Assembly: GCA_022843405.1 (NCBI GenBank)
Contig: JALHNQ010000003.1
Span: forward strand, 1-64,000
DNA length: 64,000 bases
Source: Methylocystis sp.
Lineage (GTDB): Bacteria > Pseudomonadota > Alphaproteobacteria > Rhizobiales > Beijerinckiaceae
Reading direction: 5' to 3'
The notes beneath the pieces were generated by a model that had not been told where the DNA came from, made no database searches, and saw only the letters and a list, made by a program, of their open reading frames with translations. Shown in pieces: positions 19,221 through 27,574 of this stretch. Made by a program: the position numbers and the translations under genes. Each line of letters starts with the position of its first letter. The stretch's first letter is position 1.

Positions 19221-19333
19221 GATCGTCCAGCGTTTAGCGCCGACAGACGGGGTTCGCCGCAATTTTTTTATAGCGCTCGCTATCTTTCGTCCGGCGCCGG
19301 ACTTAGCCTGAGCCGGGGCGAAAGGGGGGATGC

Positions 19334-19846
19334 ATGAACTTCAGACATATTGCGCTTATCTCGACCACGCTGGCGCTGTCGTTGGTTTTTTCCGCGGGAA
19401 GCGCCTTCGCGTTCTGCGGCGTGTTGCAGGCGTCGGCGAGCGGCTATTCCAGGGAGGAAGCGCTTACAAAGGCCAACAACAAGGGACTTGCGGAGGTTCG
19501 ACGGCTTGAGGCGAATTATGGACGCAGCGCCGTTCACTACCAGCCCGCGGTGTCTTCCTGCCGGGAAGGCGGGAGGGTGAGTTGCTCCATTTCCCAAAAA
19601 TTCTGCGTCGACAGCGGCCAGCGGCAACGCCCGGCGCGCGGCGAGGAAGGCCATTCGATGCACGGCTGCCCGCCCGGCACGCGGCAGGTTCCGGAAACGG
19701 ACAATTGCGTCCCGGTGCGCAAACGATCGAGCGAATTTGAAAGCCAGCCGTGGAAAAAGCCTGGCTGCCGCAGCTGGAAACAGAGTTGCGACAGGGGCGA
19801 CGCCCGGGCCTGCGGAAGATATGAGTCGACCTGCCAGGTCAATTAA
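19334..19846 (+). CDS. Secreted cysteine-rich protein of unknown function
   Basis: Protein of 170 residues with a clear signal peptide (hydrophobic 6-24, cleavage near SAFA). The mature part has ten Cys, an even number, spread in C-x(n)-C pairs, so several disulfides are likely. The N-terminal SGYSREEALTKANNKGLAE segment resembles the start of DUF4189-like secreted domains, but the match is weak. The start ATG follows a GGGGGG run. The GC and codon use match the neighbours. Function unknown. Confidence 0.7.
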   Translation: MNFRHIALISTTLALSLVFSAGSAFAFCGVLQASASGYSREEALTKANNKGLAEVRRLEANYGRSAVHYQPAVSSCREGGRVSCSISQKFCVDSGQRQRPARGEEGHSMHGCPPGTRQVPETDNCVPVRKRSSEFESQPWKKPGCRSWKQSCDRGDARACGRYESTCQVN

Positions 19847-19968
19847 CGCCAAGCGCATTCCGAGGCGGGCCGCCCGGCGGGCGCCTCGGATCGCCCTTTG
19901 GCGAATGAGGACGGACGCTCCGGCGCGAATGTGTCCTCGTCGTTGCGCGAGGCTGGAAAGCTCAAAAA

Positions 19969-20670
19969 TCAAACCGTCTTCGCTTTGAACCGGCATAGAT
20001 CGGCGATGATGCAGCGCGGGCATTCGGGCTTACGCGCCTTGCACACATAGCGCCCGTGCAGAATGAGCCAGTGATGCGCGTGCAGGAGATATTTCTGCGG
20101 GACAATGCGCGCGAGTCCGGCTTCGACCTCTTCCGGAGTCTTGCCTTTCGCCAGCGGCAGCCGGTTCGAGACACGAAAAATATGGGTGTCGACGGCGATC
20201 ACCGGCTCATGGAAGGCGACATTGAGCACGACATTCGCCGTCTTGCGGCCGACGCCGGGAAGCGCGGTCAGCGCCTCGCGCGTTCGCGGAACTTCGCCGT
20301 CATGGCGCTCGATCAGCAGCCGGGAGAGCGCGACGATGTTTTTCGCCTTGGCGCGAAAAAGCCCGATCGTCTTGATGAGGTCGCGTACGCGCTCCTCGCC
20401 GAGCGCCGCCATCTTGGCGGGCGTGTCGGCGCACGCGAAGAGCGCCGGCGTCGCCTTGTTGACGCCAACGTCGGTCGCTTGCGCGGAGAGCACGACGGCG
20501 ACGAGCAGCGTGAACGGGTTCTTGTAGTTGAGTTCGCTCTTGGGTTCCGGATTGGCGGCTGAGAGACGCGCGAAAATCTCGTCGATGCGGGCGATCTCAG
20601 CGGCCGCCGGCCGCCGGCCGGCTCCCGCTTTTTTGCCGACGCGCGCGCCTTGAGTGATTGTTTCGGCCAT
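19969..20670 (-). CDS. nth: Endonuclease III (DNA glycosylase/AP lyase)
   Basis: Removes oxidised pyrimidines from DNA and nicks the abasic site. The protein has 233 residues. The helix-hairpin-helix LPGVGRKTA carries the catalytic Lys143, Asp161 lies in VDTH, and the iron-sulfur ligands C210-x6-C217-x2-C220-x5-C226 are complete. A longer frame reaches 20778 but would overlap the divergent DUF2244 gene; the ATG at 20670 gives a normal N-terminus. The DUF2244 neighbour is a pairing often seen in alphaproteobacteria. Confidence 0.95.
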   Translation of the reverse strand: MAETITQGARVGKKAGAGRRPAAAEIARIDEIFARLSAANPEPKSELNYKNPFTLLVAVVLSAQATDVGVNKATPALFACADTPAKMAALGEERVRDLIKTIGLFRAKAKNIVALSRLLIERHDGEVPRTREALTALPGVGRKTANVVLNVAFHEPVIAVDTHIFRVSNRLPLAKGKTPEEVEAGLARIVPQKYLLHAHHWLILHGRYVCKARKPECPRCIIADLCRFKAKTV

Positions 20671-20720
20671 AGCCGCGTTATAACTTTTACAGACTGGAGG
20701 AGAAAGCGGCGGCAGGAGAA

Positions 20721-21212
20721 ATGTCCGACCCATTCGAGCGGAAAATTTACGAAGCGCGGCTGACGCCGCATCGGTCAATGACGCGGCACGCGTTCTATGC
20801 GTTCATTGTAATATTCTGTTGCGGCCAAGTCCTGTTCGCGCTGCCCTTCTTTATCATGGGCGCTTGGCCGGTCGCCGGCTTCATGGGGCTCGACGCGCTG
20901 GGTCTCTACCTTGCCTTTCGCATGAGCTTCAATGCCGCGCGCCGGCAGGAGACTCTTGATCTCACGCCGCTTGAACTCGTTTTCGCGCAAATCGGCGCGC
21001 GCGGGCAACGAAGGGAGTGGCGGTTTAACCCATCCTGGGTGCGGCTCGAACAGACGGTGCATGAGGAATTCGGCACGGAGCGGGTGGCGCTGGTTTCGCG
21101 CGGCGAAAGCGTCGAGATCGGCGCCTTCCTGGGGCCGGACCAAAAGGCGGAACTGGCGCGCGAACTCACTCGCGCGCTGATCGATGCGCGGACGGGCGCG
21201 CGTTTCGGCTAG
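20721..21212 (+). CDS. DUF2244 domain membrane protein
   Basis: Inner-membrane protein of 163 residues with two membrane helices (about 24-45 and 48-67), then a cytoplasmic domain with LDLTPLELVFAQ and GFxPxxVRLE-like NPSWVRLEQ, typical of DUF2244. Function is unknown. The ATG follows AGGAGAA. It is divergent from nth with 50 bp between starts, so promoters must overlap. Confidence 0.85.
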   Translation: MSDPFERKIYEARLTPHRSMTRHAFYAFIVIFCCGQVLFALPFFIMGAWPVAGFMGLDALGLYLAFRMSFNAARRQETLDLTPLELVFAQIGARGQRREWRFNPSWVRLEQTVHEEFGTERVALVSRGESVEIGAFLGPDQKAELARELTRALIDARTGARFG

Positions 21213-21278
21213 ATCACGGACGACGTCGCCGAAGCCACGCCGCCACCCATGCAGGAGCGTCGGTTCGAACGGGCGCGA

Positions 21279-21638
21279 TCAGTGATACCGCAGCGCGTTC
21301 TCGCGCGCGGCGCTGAACGCATAGGGCGGGGTCGCGGACATCGCTTCGCCGTTCAGAAAGAAGGGATCGCGCTCCAACGCCGCTTCGAGCACCTCACGCA
21401 GCCCTCTCAGCAAAGGCTGGTCGTCGCGAACGACTTTGGCGCGCAGCGCCTCTTGCGCCGCTTCGTCGGTGCGGCTCGCAAACTCGCGCACCGCCAACAC
21501 GACGTATTTGCCCACGCTGAGGCCTTTCTCCCCGGCGGCCGTGCGCACGCGCTCGGCGAAGTGACCACCAATGCAGGCCAGCGCAGCCTGCGCGACCTTG
21601 TCGTTAGAGCAGGAATTGATCAGATCCAAGATGACCAT
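21279..21638 (-). CDS. Small protein of unknown function
   Basis: Protein of 119 residues, not recognised. It is rich in Ala, Glu and Arg and looks all-helical, with the segment AERVRTAAGEKGLSVGKYVV followed by acidic/basic helices. The GLSVGKYVV part recalls ribbon-helix-helix proteins, but this is only a resemblance. The start ATG at 21638 follows GGAGG with five bases spacing; the longer frame to 21800 runs through a tandem repeat and is not credible. The 14-bp tandem array at 21734-21817 lies 96-179 bp upstream and may be regulatory. Confidence 0.65.
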   Translation of the reverse strand: MVILDLINSCSNDKVAQAALACIGGHFAERVRTAAGEKGLSVGKYVVLAVREFASRTDEAAQEALRAKVVRDDQPLLRGLREVLEAALERDPFFLNGEAMSATPPYAFSAARENALRYH

Positions 21639-21961
21639 GATGACCTCCGCCCTCGCATTCGCCCCTGTTGCATTTTTTTGGCCGCGTTTGGCCCGCGACT
21701 TCTGTTCTTGTTGGCGTTCCAGCGGACGCTTTGCTTGGACCGCATTGCTTGGACCGCATGACTTGAACAACGCGTCTTGGATCGCATGTCTGGGCCGCAT
21801 GTCCTGCTGCCGTCATGCTATCCAGTTCAGCTGAACGTCGTCTGTATAATAATCGCTGAAAAATTTTCCCTTCCGAATTCCGGACGGGATATCAACGCTG
21901 GCGAACAAGCCAGTCGACGCCAACAGTCGACTTTCGTTCAAGAGCCGCAGCTGCCGCGTTT
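21639..21961. other. Intergenic region with a 14-bp tandem array
   Basis: About 320 bp without a supported gene. It holds the 14-bp repeat array (21734-21817) and an AT-richer stretch around 21825-21900 (GTATAATAATC near 21842 looks like a -10 region on the plus strand). Confidence 0.5.
21734..21817. repeat. Tandem array of 14-bp units
   Basis: Units start at 21734, 21748, 21762, 21776 and 21790, with a sixth degenerate one at 21804. The best units read CTTGGACCGCAT plus two bases. The unit at 21762 is strongly diverged, but the 14-bp spacing is kept. The period is not a multiple of three, so this is not a protein repeat. Confidence 0.8.
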
Positions 21962-22156
21962 CTAACTGAAAGCGGTGACAGGTTCGCGACGAAAGTTCGT
22001 CAGTTTTTCAATAAGATACCTGTTAGCCGAGCTGAGGCCACAGCTCGCCTTACTAGTCAACTCATAGGCAGATGAATAGTTCCCGGCGGCCAAATAATTC
22101 GTAGCTGCAGCGCAAAAATTTTGGGCGCCGAAAAACGCCTCACCAACTGCCGACAT
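21962..22156 (-). CDS. Possible small ORF after gloA
   Basis: A 64-codon frame overlapping the last 17 bases of gloA. Its composition (Asn, Tyr, Ser, few Arg) differs from the arginine-rich shadows around it, and the local GC is nearer 50 %. It has no good ribosome-binding site and no recognised family. It may be a coupled small gene, a decayed remnant or chance. Confidence 0.25.
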   Translation of the reverse strand: MSAVGEAFFGAQNFCAAATNYLAAGNYSSAYELTSKASCGLSSANRYLIEKLTNFRREPVTAFS

Positions 22157-22580
22157 TGGGCGCCGAGGCCCAGGGTTCGGTCGGCGGCAGCGGCGCGCCC
22201 TTCTGAAGCAATTCAATGGAAATCATGTCGGGCGTTTGTACGAAGGCCATGTGGCCGTCTCGCGGGGGACGATTGATCGTCACGCCGGCCGCCTGCAGGC
22301 GCGCGCAGACTTCGTAAATATTCTCAACGGCGAAGGCGAGGTGGCCGAAGTTCCGCCCGCCGGCATATTCATGCTCGTCCCAATTATGGGTGAGTTCGAT
22401 CGTCGGCGCGTGTTTTTCCTTGGCGTCAGCCAGATCCTCGGGCGCCGCGAGATAGACGAGCGTGTAGCGCCCCTTCTCGTTCTGAATGCGGCGCACCTCC
22501 TTCAGTCCGAGCACGTCGCAAAAGAAATTCAGCGATTGGTCGAGGTCGCCGACCCGGATCATGGCGTGCAGAAACTTCAT
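22140..22580 (-). CDS. gloA: Lactoylglutathione lyase (glyoxalase I)
   Basis: Converts the methylglyoxal-glutathione hemithioacetal to S-lactoylglutathione. The protein has 146 residues. The four metal ligands of the VOC fold are visible: His5, Glu62, His80 and Glu123. The C-terminus [18 protein letters not shown] is characteristic of alphaproteobacterial GloA. The gene is preceded by a short gap and a divergent CDF transporter. Confidence 0.93.
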   Translation of the reverse strand: MKFLHAMIRVGDLDQSLNFFCDVLGLKEVRRIQNEKGRYTLVYLAAPEDLADAKEKHAPTIELTHNWDEHEYAGGRNFGHLAFAVENIYEVCARLQAAGVTINRPPRDGHMAFVQTPDMISIELLQKGAPLPPTEPWASAPNVGSW

Positions 22581-22694
22581 ATGCGGCTCCTATCTGATGG
22601 TTCAGCCATAATTCTATCATTGGGGCGGCGTGGTTTGCGCCCGCATCGGCCCCTTGCTAGGGCTGGGGCCTGCAAAATTAGAGTGGCGCGTTAG

Positions 22695-24095
22695 GTGACC
22701 CAGACGAAGGCCCTTCCGAAAGCGGCGGCGAGCGTCAAACTCGCAGCCGCCAAGGCTTCGATCGCCGCGAGCGCTGTTCTCGCAGTCGCGAAGCTTGCCG
22801 CCGGTCTGTGGTCCGGCTCGCTGGCGCTGTTGTCGGAGTCCGGCCACGCCTTCGTCGATACGGGCGCGACGGCGCTGACCTTTTTCGCAGTGCGCGAGGC
22901 GGAGAAGCCGGCGGACGAAGAGCATCACTACGGCCATGGCAAATATGAAGCGCTCGCCGCGCTGATCGAAACCGGCTTCCTCTTCGGACTTGCGTTGTTC
23001 GTCGTTGGCGAAGCCTGGCGACGCTTGCAGGAAAAGAATGTCGAAATCGACGTGGGCTGGCCGGTCTACGGCGTTCTCGTCGTCTCCATCGTCATCGATT
23101 ACGTGCGTTCCCGTCAATTGAAACGGATCGCAAAGGCTGAAGGCAGCGACGCGCTCGCCGCCGACGCGCTGCATTTTGCAAGCGATCTGGTGTCGTCGGC
23201 GTTGGTGCTGCTCGGTCTCGTTGCAGCGCATTATGGGTTCGAGCGCGGCGACGCGCTTGCCGCTTTCGGCGTTGCAGCATTCATCGCGATCGCCGGTTTC
23301 CGGCTGGGCCGGCGCACCATCGACACCTTGCTTGACGCCGCCCCGCGCGAACTTGCGCCGCATGTCAGACGAGCGATCGCCGATGTGCCGGGCGTCATCG
23401 CGATCGATTCGCTGCGCCTGCGAACGATTGGTCCGGACATTGTCGGCGAGGCGACGATCGGCGTTGCGCGTGGGCTGCGCGTGGAGCAGGCGGCGCGGAT
23501 CAAATCGGCCGTCACCGACGCGATCGCCGATGTGACGCCGCGTGCCCGCCTCACGCTGTCGGTCGAGCCTCAGGCGCTCGATGACGAGACGGTTGCCGAA
23601 CGCATCCTGCTGGTCGGGTCGCGCCGACATATTCACGCCCATCATGTCATCGCTCAACAGATCGAGGGCCGCCTGTCGATCGGCGTCGACATCGAACTCG
23701 ACGGCGCCATGCCGCTCGGTCGCGCGCACGCAATCGCCGGCGATTTCGAAAGCGCATTGCGCGACGAATTCGGCGCCGACGCCGAAGTCGAGACCCATAT
23801 CGAACCGCTCGAAATGCAACTGCTCGTGGCGCATGCCGCGGACCCCTCAGTCGCTGGCGCGATTGAAGCGGCGCTCGCGCGCGTCGCCGCTCAGACCCGG
23901 CCGCTCGCGCGGATGCAGGACGTTCGGGTCCGCCAAACCGCCGGCGGCCTCGTCGTCAATTTCCGCTGCCGAATTGACGCCGCTGCATCGGTGCAAAACG
24001 CGCATGACGCGCTCGATGAAATCGAGCGCCGCACGCGCGAGGAGTTTCCGCAGATTCTACGCATCGTCGGCCGAGCCGAACCGGCTGACCGCTGA
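22695..24095 (+). CDS. Cation diffusion facilitator with extended C-terminal region
   Basis: Proton-coupled divalent metal exporter in the inner membrane, 466 residues. The metal site is His51-x3-Asp55 in TM2 and His160-x3-Asp164 in TM5, the HD-HD pattern usual for Zn/Fe/Cd exporters. A His cluster HHYGHGK lies at 77-83. After the membrane domain (ending about 205) there is a normal dimerisation domain plus a second related one with RRHIHAHHV, so the C-terminus is roughly twice the usual size. The start is GTG. The exact metal is not predictable. Confidence 0.9.
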   Translation: MTQTKALPKAAASVKLAAAKASIAASAVLAVAKLAAGLWSGSLALLSESGHAFVDTGATALTFFAVREAEKPADEEHHYGHGKYEALAALIETGFLFGLALFVVGEAWRRLQEKNVEIDVGWPVYGVLVVSIVIDYVRSRQLKRIAKAEGSDALAADALHFASDLVSSALVLLGLVAAHYGFERGDALAAFGVAAFIAIAGFRLGRRTIDTLLDAAPRELAPHVRRAIADVPGVIAIDSLRLRTIGPDIVGEATIGVARGLRVEQAARIKSAVTDAIADVTPRARLTLSVEPQALDDETVAERILLVGSRRHIHAHHVIAQQIEGRLSIGVDIELDGAMPLGRAHAIAGDFESALRDEFGADAEVETHIEPLEMQLLVAHAADPSVAGAIEAALARVAAQTRPLARMQDVRVRQTAGGLVVNFRCRIDAAASVQNAHDALDEIERRTREEFPQILRIVGRAEPADR

Positions 24096-24129
24096 GCGCG
24101 CCGCATAGCCAAGAACGCGCGCTTGGTCT

Positions 24130-24399
24130 ATGAAAGACGCCATGACGCAGAAGCCGGACGCCGCCGCAGACATCGCTTCGCTGCCCTTCGAACAAGCGAT
24201 GCAGGAGCTCGAGCGCATCGTCGGCGATCTGGAGAAGGGCGCCGTGTCGCTCGACGAATCGGTGAAGCTCTATGCGCGCGGCAAGGCGCTGCAGGCGCGT
24301 TGCGAGACTCTCCTCGCCGAGGCCGAAGCCCGCATCGAAAAAATCACTCTTGGCGAAAACGGCCAGCCGACGGGCGTCGCGCCTTTCGACGTCGAGTGA
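24130..24399 (+). CDS. xseB: Exodeoxyribonuclease VII small subunit
   Basis: Small subunit of ExoVII, which degrades single-stranded DNA from both ends together with XseA. The protein has 89 residues (85 if the second ATG at 24142 is used). The family core is visible: FEQAMQELERIVGDLEKGAV, then SLDESVKLYARGKAL, then CETLLAEAEARIEKI. It follows the CDF gene by 34 bp. xseA is not in the window. Confidence 0.92.
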   Translation: MKDAMTQKPDAAADIASLPFEQAMQELERIVGDLEKGAVSLDESVKLYARGKALQARCETLLAEAEARIEKITLGENGQPTGVAPFDVE

Positions 24400-24444
24400 T
24401 AGTCTCAGCCGTTCTCAATTTTGATTTGGACAGGGAATATTGTC

Positions 24445-25599
24445 ATGGCCAAGAAGCTGGTCATTTTCTGCGACGGGACCTGGAACGGGTTGACGGAGCG
24501 CGGCACCAATGTTCTGCGGACGTTGCAAGCGATCGAGAGTGGCGATGACGGCGGCGTTCCGCAACTCATGCATTACGTTGCCGGCGTCGGCACGCGGCGC
24601 GGCGAAAAAATCCAGGGCGGGACCTTCGGTTATGGAATCTCAGGCAACATCAAGGACGCATACTCCTTCCTTGTGAGCAATTACGAGGAGAAGGATGAAA
24701 TCTATCTTTTCGGCTTCAGCCGAGGCGCCTACACGGCGCGCAGCATCGCGGGACTGGTGCATAATCTCGGCATTCTGAGGCGATGCAACATGCCGCAGGT
24801 TTCGATCGCCTACGGACATTACAAGGACAAATCGGACGGCTGGCGGCCGAAGGGCGCGGACGCCGCGCAGTTTCGAAGCGACTATTGCCATCCCTGGCCG
24901 GTGAAAATCCGCTTTCTCGGCGTATGGGACACCGTCGGCGCACTCGGCGCGCCATACGGCGAATTCCTGGGATATTTCGTCGACAAAATGTTCGGATGCA
25001 GTTTTCATGACGTGACGTTAAGCGAGAGCGTCGACAGCGCCTATCACGCCTTGGCCGCGGACGAGCGGCGGTGGCCGTTCCGTCCGACGCACATCCAGCT
25101 CACCGACTATCATCGGCAGCGAAACGAGAAGAATTTGGCGGAGCGCAGATTTCCGCTCTACAAGCAAAAATGGTTTCCCGGCGTGCATTCCAATGTCGGC
25201 GGCGGCTACAGTCGGTATGGGCTGTCGGATTGCGCCCTGGAATGGATGGTGGAATGCGCGCGCCTAAACGGGCTTAACATCGCGCCGCTGGACAAGGCGA
25301 AATTTTCCAGGGATCGCCAGTTCAACAAGGATCATTCGCAGCCGATCGAGAAGAGCCAGACGCTTTACTACCAATTGCTGACGGCGGCCTTTGTCAAAGC
25401 GCCCTCGCTTGTGGGGATAAAGTCGGTCTATCCGCGCGACGACCATGAACTGGTCAAACACCTCACCTGGCGCGGCGAATATATTCGTCCGATTGGACCG
25501 GACGAGGACATCGACGCGGTGCTGGAAAAGCGGAAGGTCGACAAAGAATACGACAAAATGTGGAGCGATCTCGAAGCAAGGCGTCCTCGAGTCGCTTAA
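24445..25599 (+). CDS. DUF2235 alpha/beta hydrolase (Tle1-like)
   Basis: Predicted hydrolase of 384 residues. The N-terminal VIFCDGTWNG with Asp10 and the nucleophile motif GFSRGAYTAR (Ser92) define DUF2235. A later FPGVHSNVGGGY holds the probable catalytic His. Some relatives are phospholipase effectors of type VI secretion (Tle1). Here no vgrG, PAAR or immunity gene is near, so a housekeeping or stand-alone esterase role is as likely. The frame opens at TTG 24421, but the ATG at 24445 with AGGGAA upstream is better. Confidence 0.85.
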   Translation: MAKKLVIFCDGTWNGLTERGTNVLRTLQAIESGDDGGVPQLMHYVAGVGTRRGEKIQGGTFGYGISGNIKDAYSFLVSNYEEKDEIYLFGFSRGAYTARSIAGLVHNLGILRRCNMPQVSIAYGHYKDKSDGWRPKGADAAQFRSDYCHPWPVKIRFLGVWDTVGALGAPYGEFLGYFVDKMFGCSFHDVTLSESVDSAYHALAADERRWPFRPTHIQLTDYHRQRNEKNLAERRFPLYKQKWFPGVHSNVGGGYSRYGLSDCALEWMVECARLNGLNIAPLDKAKFSRDRQFNKDHSQPIEKSQTLYYQLLTAAFVKAPSLVGIKSVYPRDDHELVKHLTWRGEYIRPIGPDEDIDAVLEKRKVDKEYDKMWSDLEARRPRVA

Positions 25600-25642
25600 C
25601 GAGCGCTGCAGGTCAATCCGTCGGCTTCTCCTCTGCCGCAAT

Positions 25643-25698
25643 CCCACCCTCCCCTTGAGGGGGAGGGTCGAAGCGCCTAGCGCTTCGGGGTGGGGTGA
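25643..25698. repeat. CCCTCCCC-type intergenic repeat, forward copy
   Basis: Hairpin-forming element starting CCCACCCTCCCCTTGAGGGG and ending GGGGTGGGGTGAGC. Its partner is in inverse orientation at 25760-25810. Confidence 0.7.
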
Positions 25699-25759
25699 GC
25701 AGCGCTCGAAGCTCGAAGCGCGCGAGCAGGAAGGCTTTTCGATGGACAGGTCGTGAGCT

Positions 25760-25810
25760 TCACCCCACCCCGGACTGCTTCGCAGTCCGACCCTCCCCCT
25801 CAAGGGGAGA
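25760..25810. repeat. CCCTCCCC-type intergenic repeat, inverted copy
   Basis: Starts CACCCCACCCCGG, has an inner ACTGCTTCGCAGT hairpin and ends CCCTCAAGGGGAGAG. It mirrors 25643-25698, so the two could form a large cruciform. Confidence 0.7.
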
Positions 25811-26199
25811 GTGAATGCGGCGCCTGCCGCATCGGGGCGCATAAAGGCGTGTGACGAATTCGCGGCGCTCGGAAGGCGCGCTGTCGCCGCGGCCGCCAAA
25901 AATATTACGCGCCGGGCGGGCCCGTTAACCTTCGAAACGGGCGTCAGTTAACCGATGTTCCACGAAGCTTAATTCAGGGTAAGGCGCGGACGTGGGAGCT
26001 GCCATGATGCGGTGATAATCACCCTTATATATCAATAATATATTCGATCACATCAAATTTTATGGGTTTTTATAGCCCAAAATTATACTTACCGGAAGGC
26101 CGCGAAAATCTGAACGGTTTCGCGTAAAATGCAGCAGAAATACTTTCACAGACAGCAAAACAAGAAAACTAACTTCGCCTCATGTCACGGAGGCGGGTT

Positions 26200-26823
26200 A
26201 TGTTGGGCATCGTCAGCAAAGCGGTTATGGCTCTCGGGATGGCGGGCGCGGCGCTCGTCGCGATCAATGCGAAAAGCTTCGCCGGATCGGAGCCAGCGAC
26301 TTTTGCGTCGATCGGCGTGGAAACGAGCGTGCCCTACGGCTGGGTGGAGTTCTGCCAGCGCTATCGCGGCGAGTGCCAGGACGATGAAACCGCGCCGCAG
26401 GAGATCGAACTCACCGCCGCCGTCTTTCGTAAGATCGCGCGCATCAACGCCTGGGTGAATAAGAACATCGATCCGGTTGCGGATGCGGATCATTGGGGCT
26501 CGGTCGACCGGTGGGATTATCCCAGCGACGGCCAGGGCGACTGCGAAGACTTCGCCCTGCAGAAGCGCCGCATGCTGATCGAAGAAGGTTTTCCCCGGCA
26601 GGCGCTGCTGCTCACGGTGGTCAAGGAGAAGAATGGCGAGGGCCATTCGGTTCTCACGGTCAAGACCAGCCGCGGCGAATTCGTGCTCGACAATCTGTCC
26701 GACGAGATGCGCCCCTGGACGCGCGCTCCCTATCGCTTCGTCAAGCGGCAGTCGCAGTACAATCAGAATGTCTGGGTGGCGATCGGCCCGCCGACCAGCG
26801 CTCCGCTCTATGTGTCGCGGTGA
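26200..26823 (+). CDS. Transglutaminase-like cysteine peptidase (COG3672)
   Basis: Predicted periplasmic peptidase of the bacterial transglutaminase-like family, 207 residues. A signal peptide precedes SFAGSEP (cleavage near residue 28). The catalytic triad is Cys115 in GDCEDFA, His149 in GHSVL and Asp164 in LDN. Relatives such as LapG cleave surface adhesins under c-di-GMP control. The short stand-alone form seen here is common in Hyphomicrobiales and less well understood. The ATG at 26200 has GGAGG six bases upstream, better than the ATG at 26182. Confidence 0.88.
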   Translation: MLGIVSKAVMALGMAGAALVAINAKSFAGSEPATFASIGVETSVPYGWVEFCQRYRGECQDDETAPQEIELTAAVFRKIARINAWVNKNIDPVADADHWGSVDRWDYPSDGQGDCEDFALQKRRMLIEEGFPRQALLLTVVKEKNGEGHSVLTVKTSRGEFVLDNLSDEMRPWTRAPYRFVKRQSQYNQNVWVAIGPPTSAPLYVSR

Positions 26824-26834
26824 GGCCGGCGCTC

Positions 26835-27365
26835 TCAAGCGATCAGTGTCAGCCCTTTCGCATAGCGCTCGGCGTTTTCGACATAATGTTTCGCCGAATC
26901 GAGATGGCGCGCGCGCGCGTCCTCGCCAAGCGTCCGGATCGCTTTGGCGGGAGAGCCGACGATCAACGAATAGTCGGGAAATTCCTTGCCCTCAGTCACC
27001 AGCGCATTGGCGCCGACAAGGCAGTTCGCGCCGATCTTCGCCCCATTGAGGATGGTCGCGCCCATGCCGATGAGCGTCGCCTCGCCGATCATGCAACTGT
27101 GCAGGATGACGCCATGGCCGATGGTGCAGTCCGGCCCGATGACGAGCGGATAGCCCATGTCGGTATGGAGGACGCTGTTTTCCTGAATATTGGTGCGGGC
27201 GCCGACCGTGATCCACTCATTGTCGCCGCGCAACACGCAGCCGAACCAGATATTGGCGTCCTCCTCCAGTTCGACCCGGCCGATGACATGCGCGCCGGGC
27301 GCCACGTAGAACCGGCCGGGGGCCGGCAGGCGCGGCGCGATTCCGTCGATCGTGTAAAGCGGCAT
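26835..27365 (-). CDS. Gamma-carbonic-anhydrase-like hexapeptide protein
   Basis: Left-handed beta-helix protein of 176 residues with repeated hexapeptides (IGRVELEEDANIWFG, IGHGVILHSCMIGEATLIG). Metal-site histidines are His67 in HTDMG, His84 and His89, as in YrdA/PaaY/Cam-like proteins. Many such proteins bind Zn or Ni, but carbonic anhydrase activity is not guaranteed. The ATG at 27365 follows GGAGG; the upstream ATG at 27380 overlaps that site. Confidence 0.87.
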   Translation of the reverse strand: MPLYTIDGIAPRLPAPGRFYVAPGAHVIGRVELEEDANIWFGCVLRGDNEWITVGARTNIQENSVLHTDMGYPLVIGPDCTIGHGVILHSCMIGEATLIGMGATILNGAKIGANCLVGANALVTEGKEFPDYSLIVGSPAKAIRTLGEDARARHLDSAKHYVENAERYAKGLTLIA

Positions 27366-27574
27366 TGGCGAAGCCTCCATAAAATGAGGCGCGACATTGC
27401 CATTTCCGGGCTTTCCCAGGCAATGGCGCAGAGCCCAGGCCGCGCTGATCTCATTCGGAAGTCACGGAAATTTAGACTATAAGCGGAAGACGGGGTTTGA
27501 TATTGCCGGCTGGCGCGCGGCTGGTGGAGAAATCGCGCGAAAGCCGTAGTCGGAGGACGCCACTGAGCGCCATC

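Larger units (their letters stand above)
25600..26199. other. Intergenic region with inverted repeats and an AT-rich island
   Basis: About 600 bp with no gene. It holds a pair of oppositely oriented GC-rich repeats (25643-25698 and 25760-25810). A strongly AT-rich island of about 70 bp lies around 26022-26092, including a hairpin with GGG and CCC arms flanked by AATTTT / AAAATT. Probable promoter of the transglutaminase-like gene. Confidence 0.6.

Noticed and set aside
21734..21817. CRISPR array
   Set aside because: Units are 14 bp and contiguous with no spacers, and no cas gene is near.
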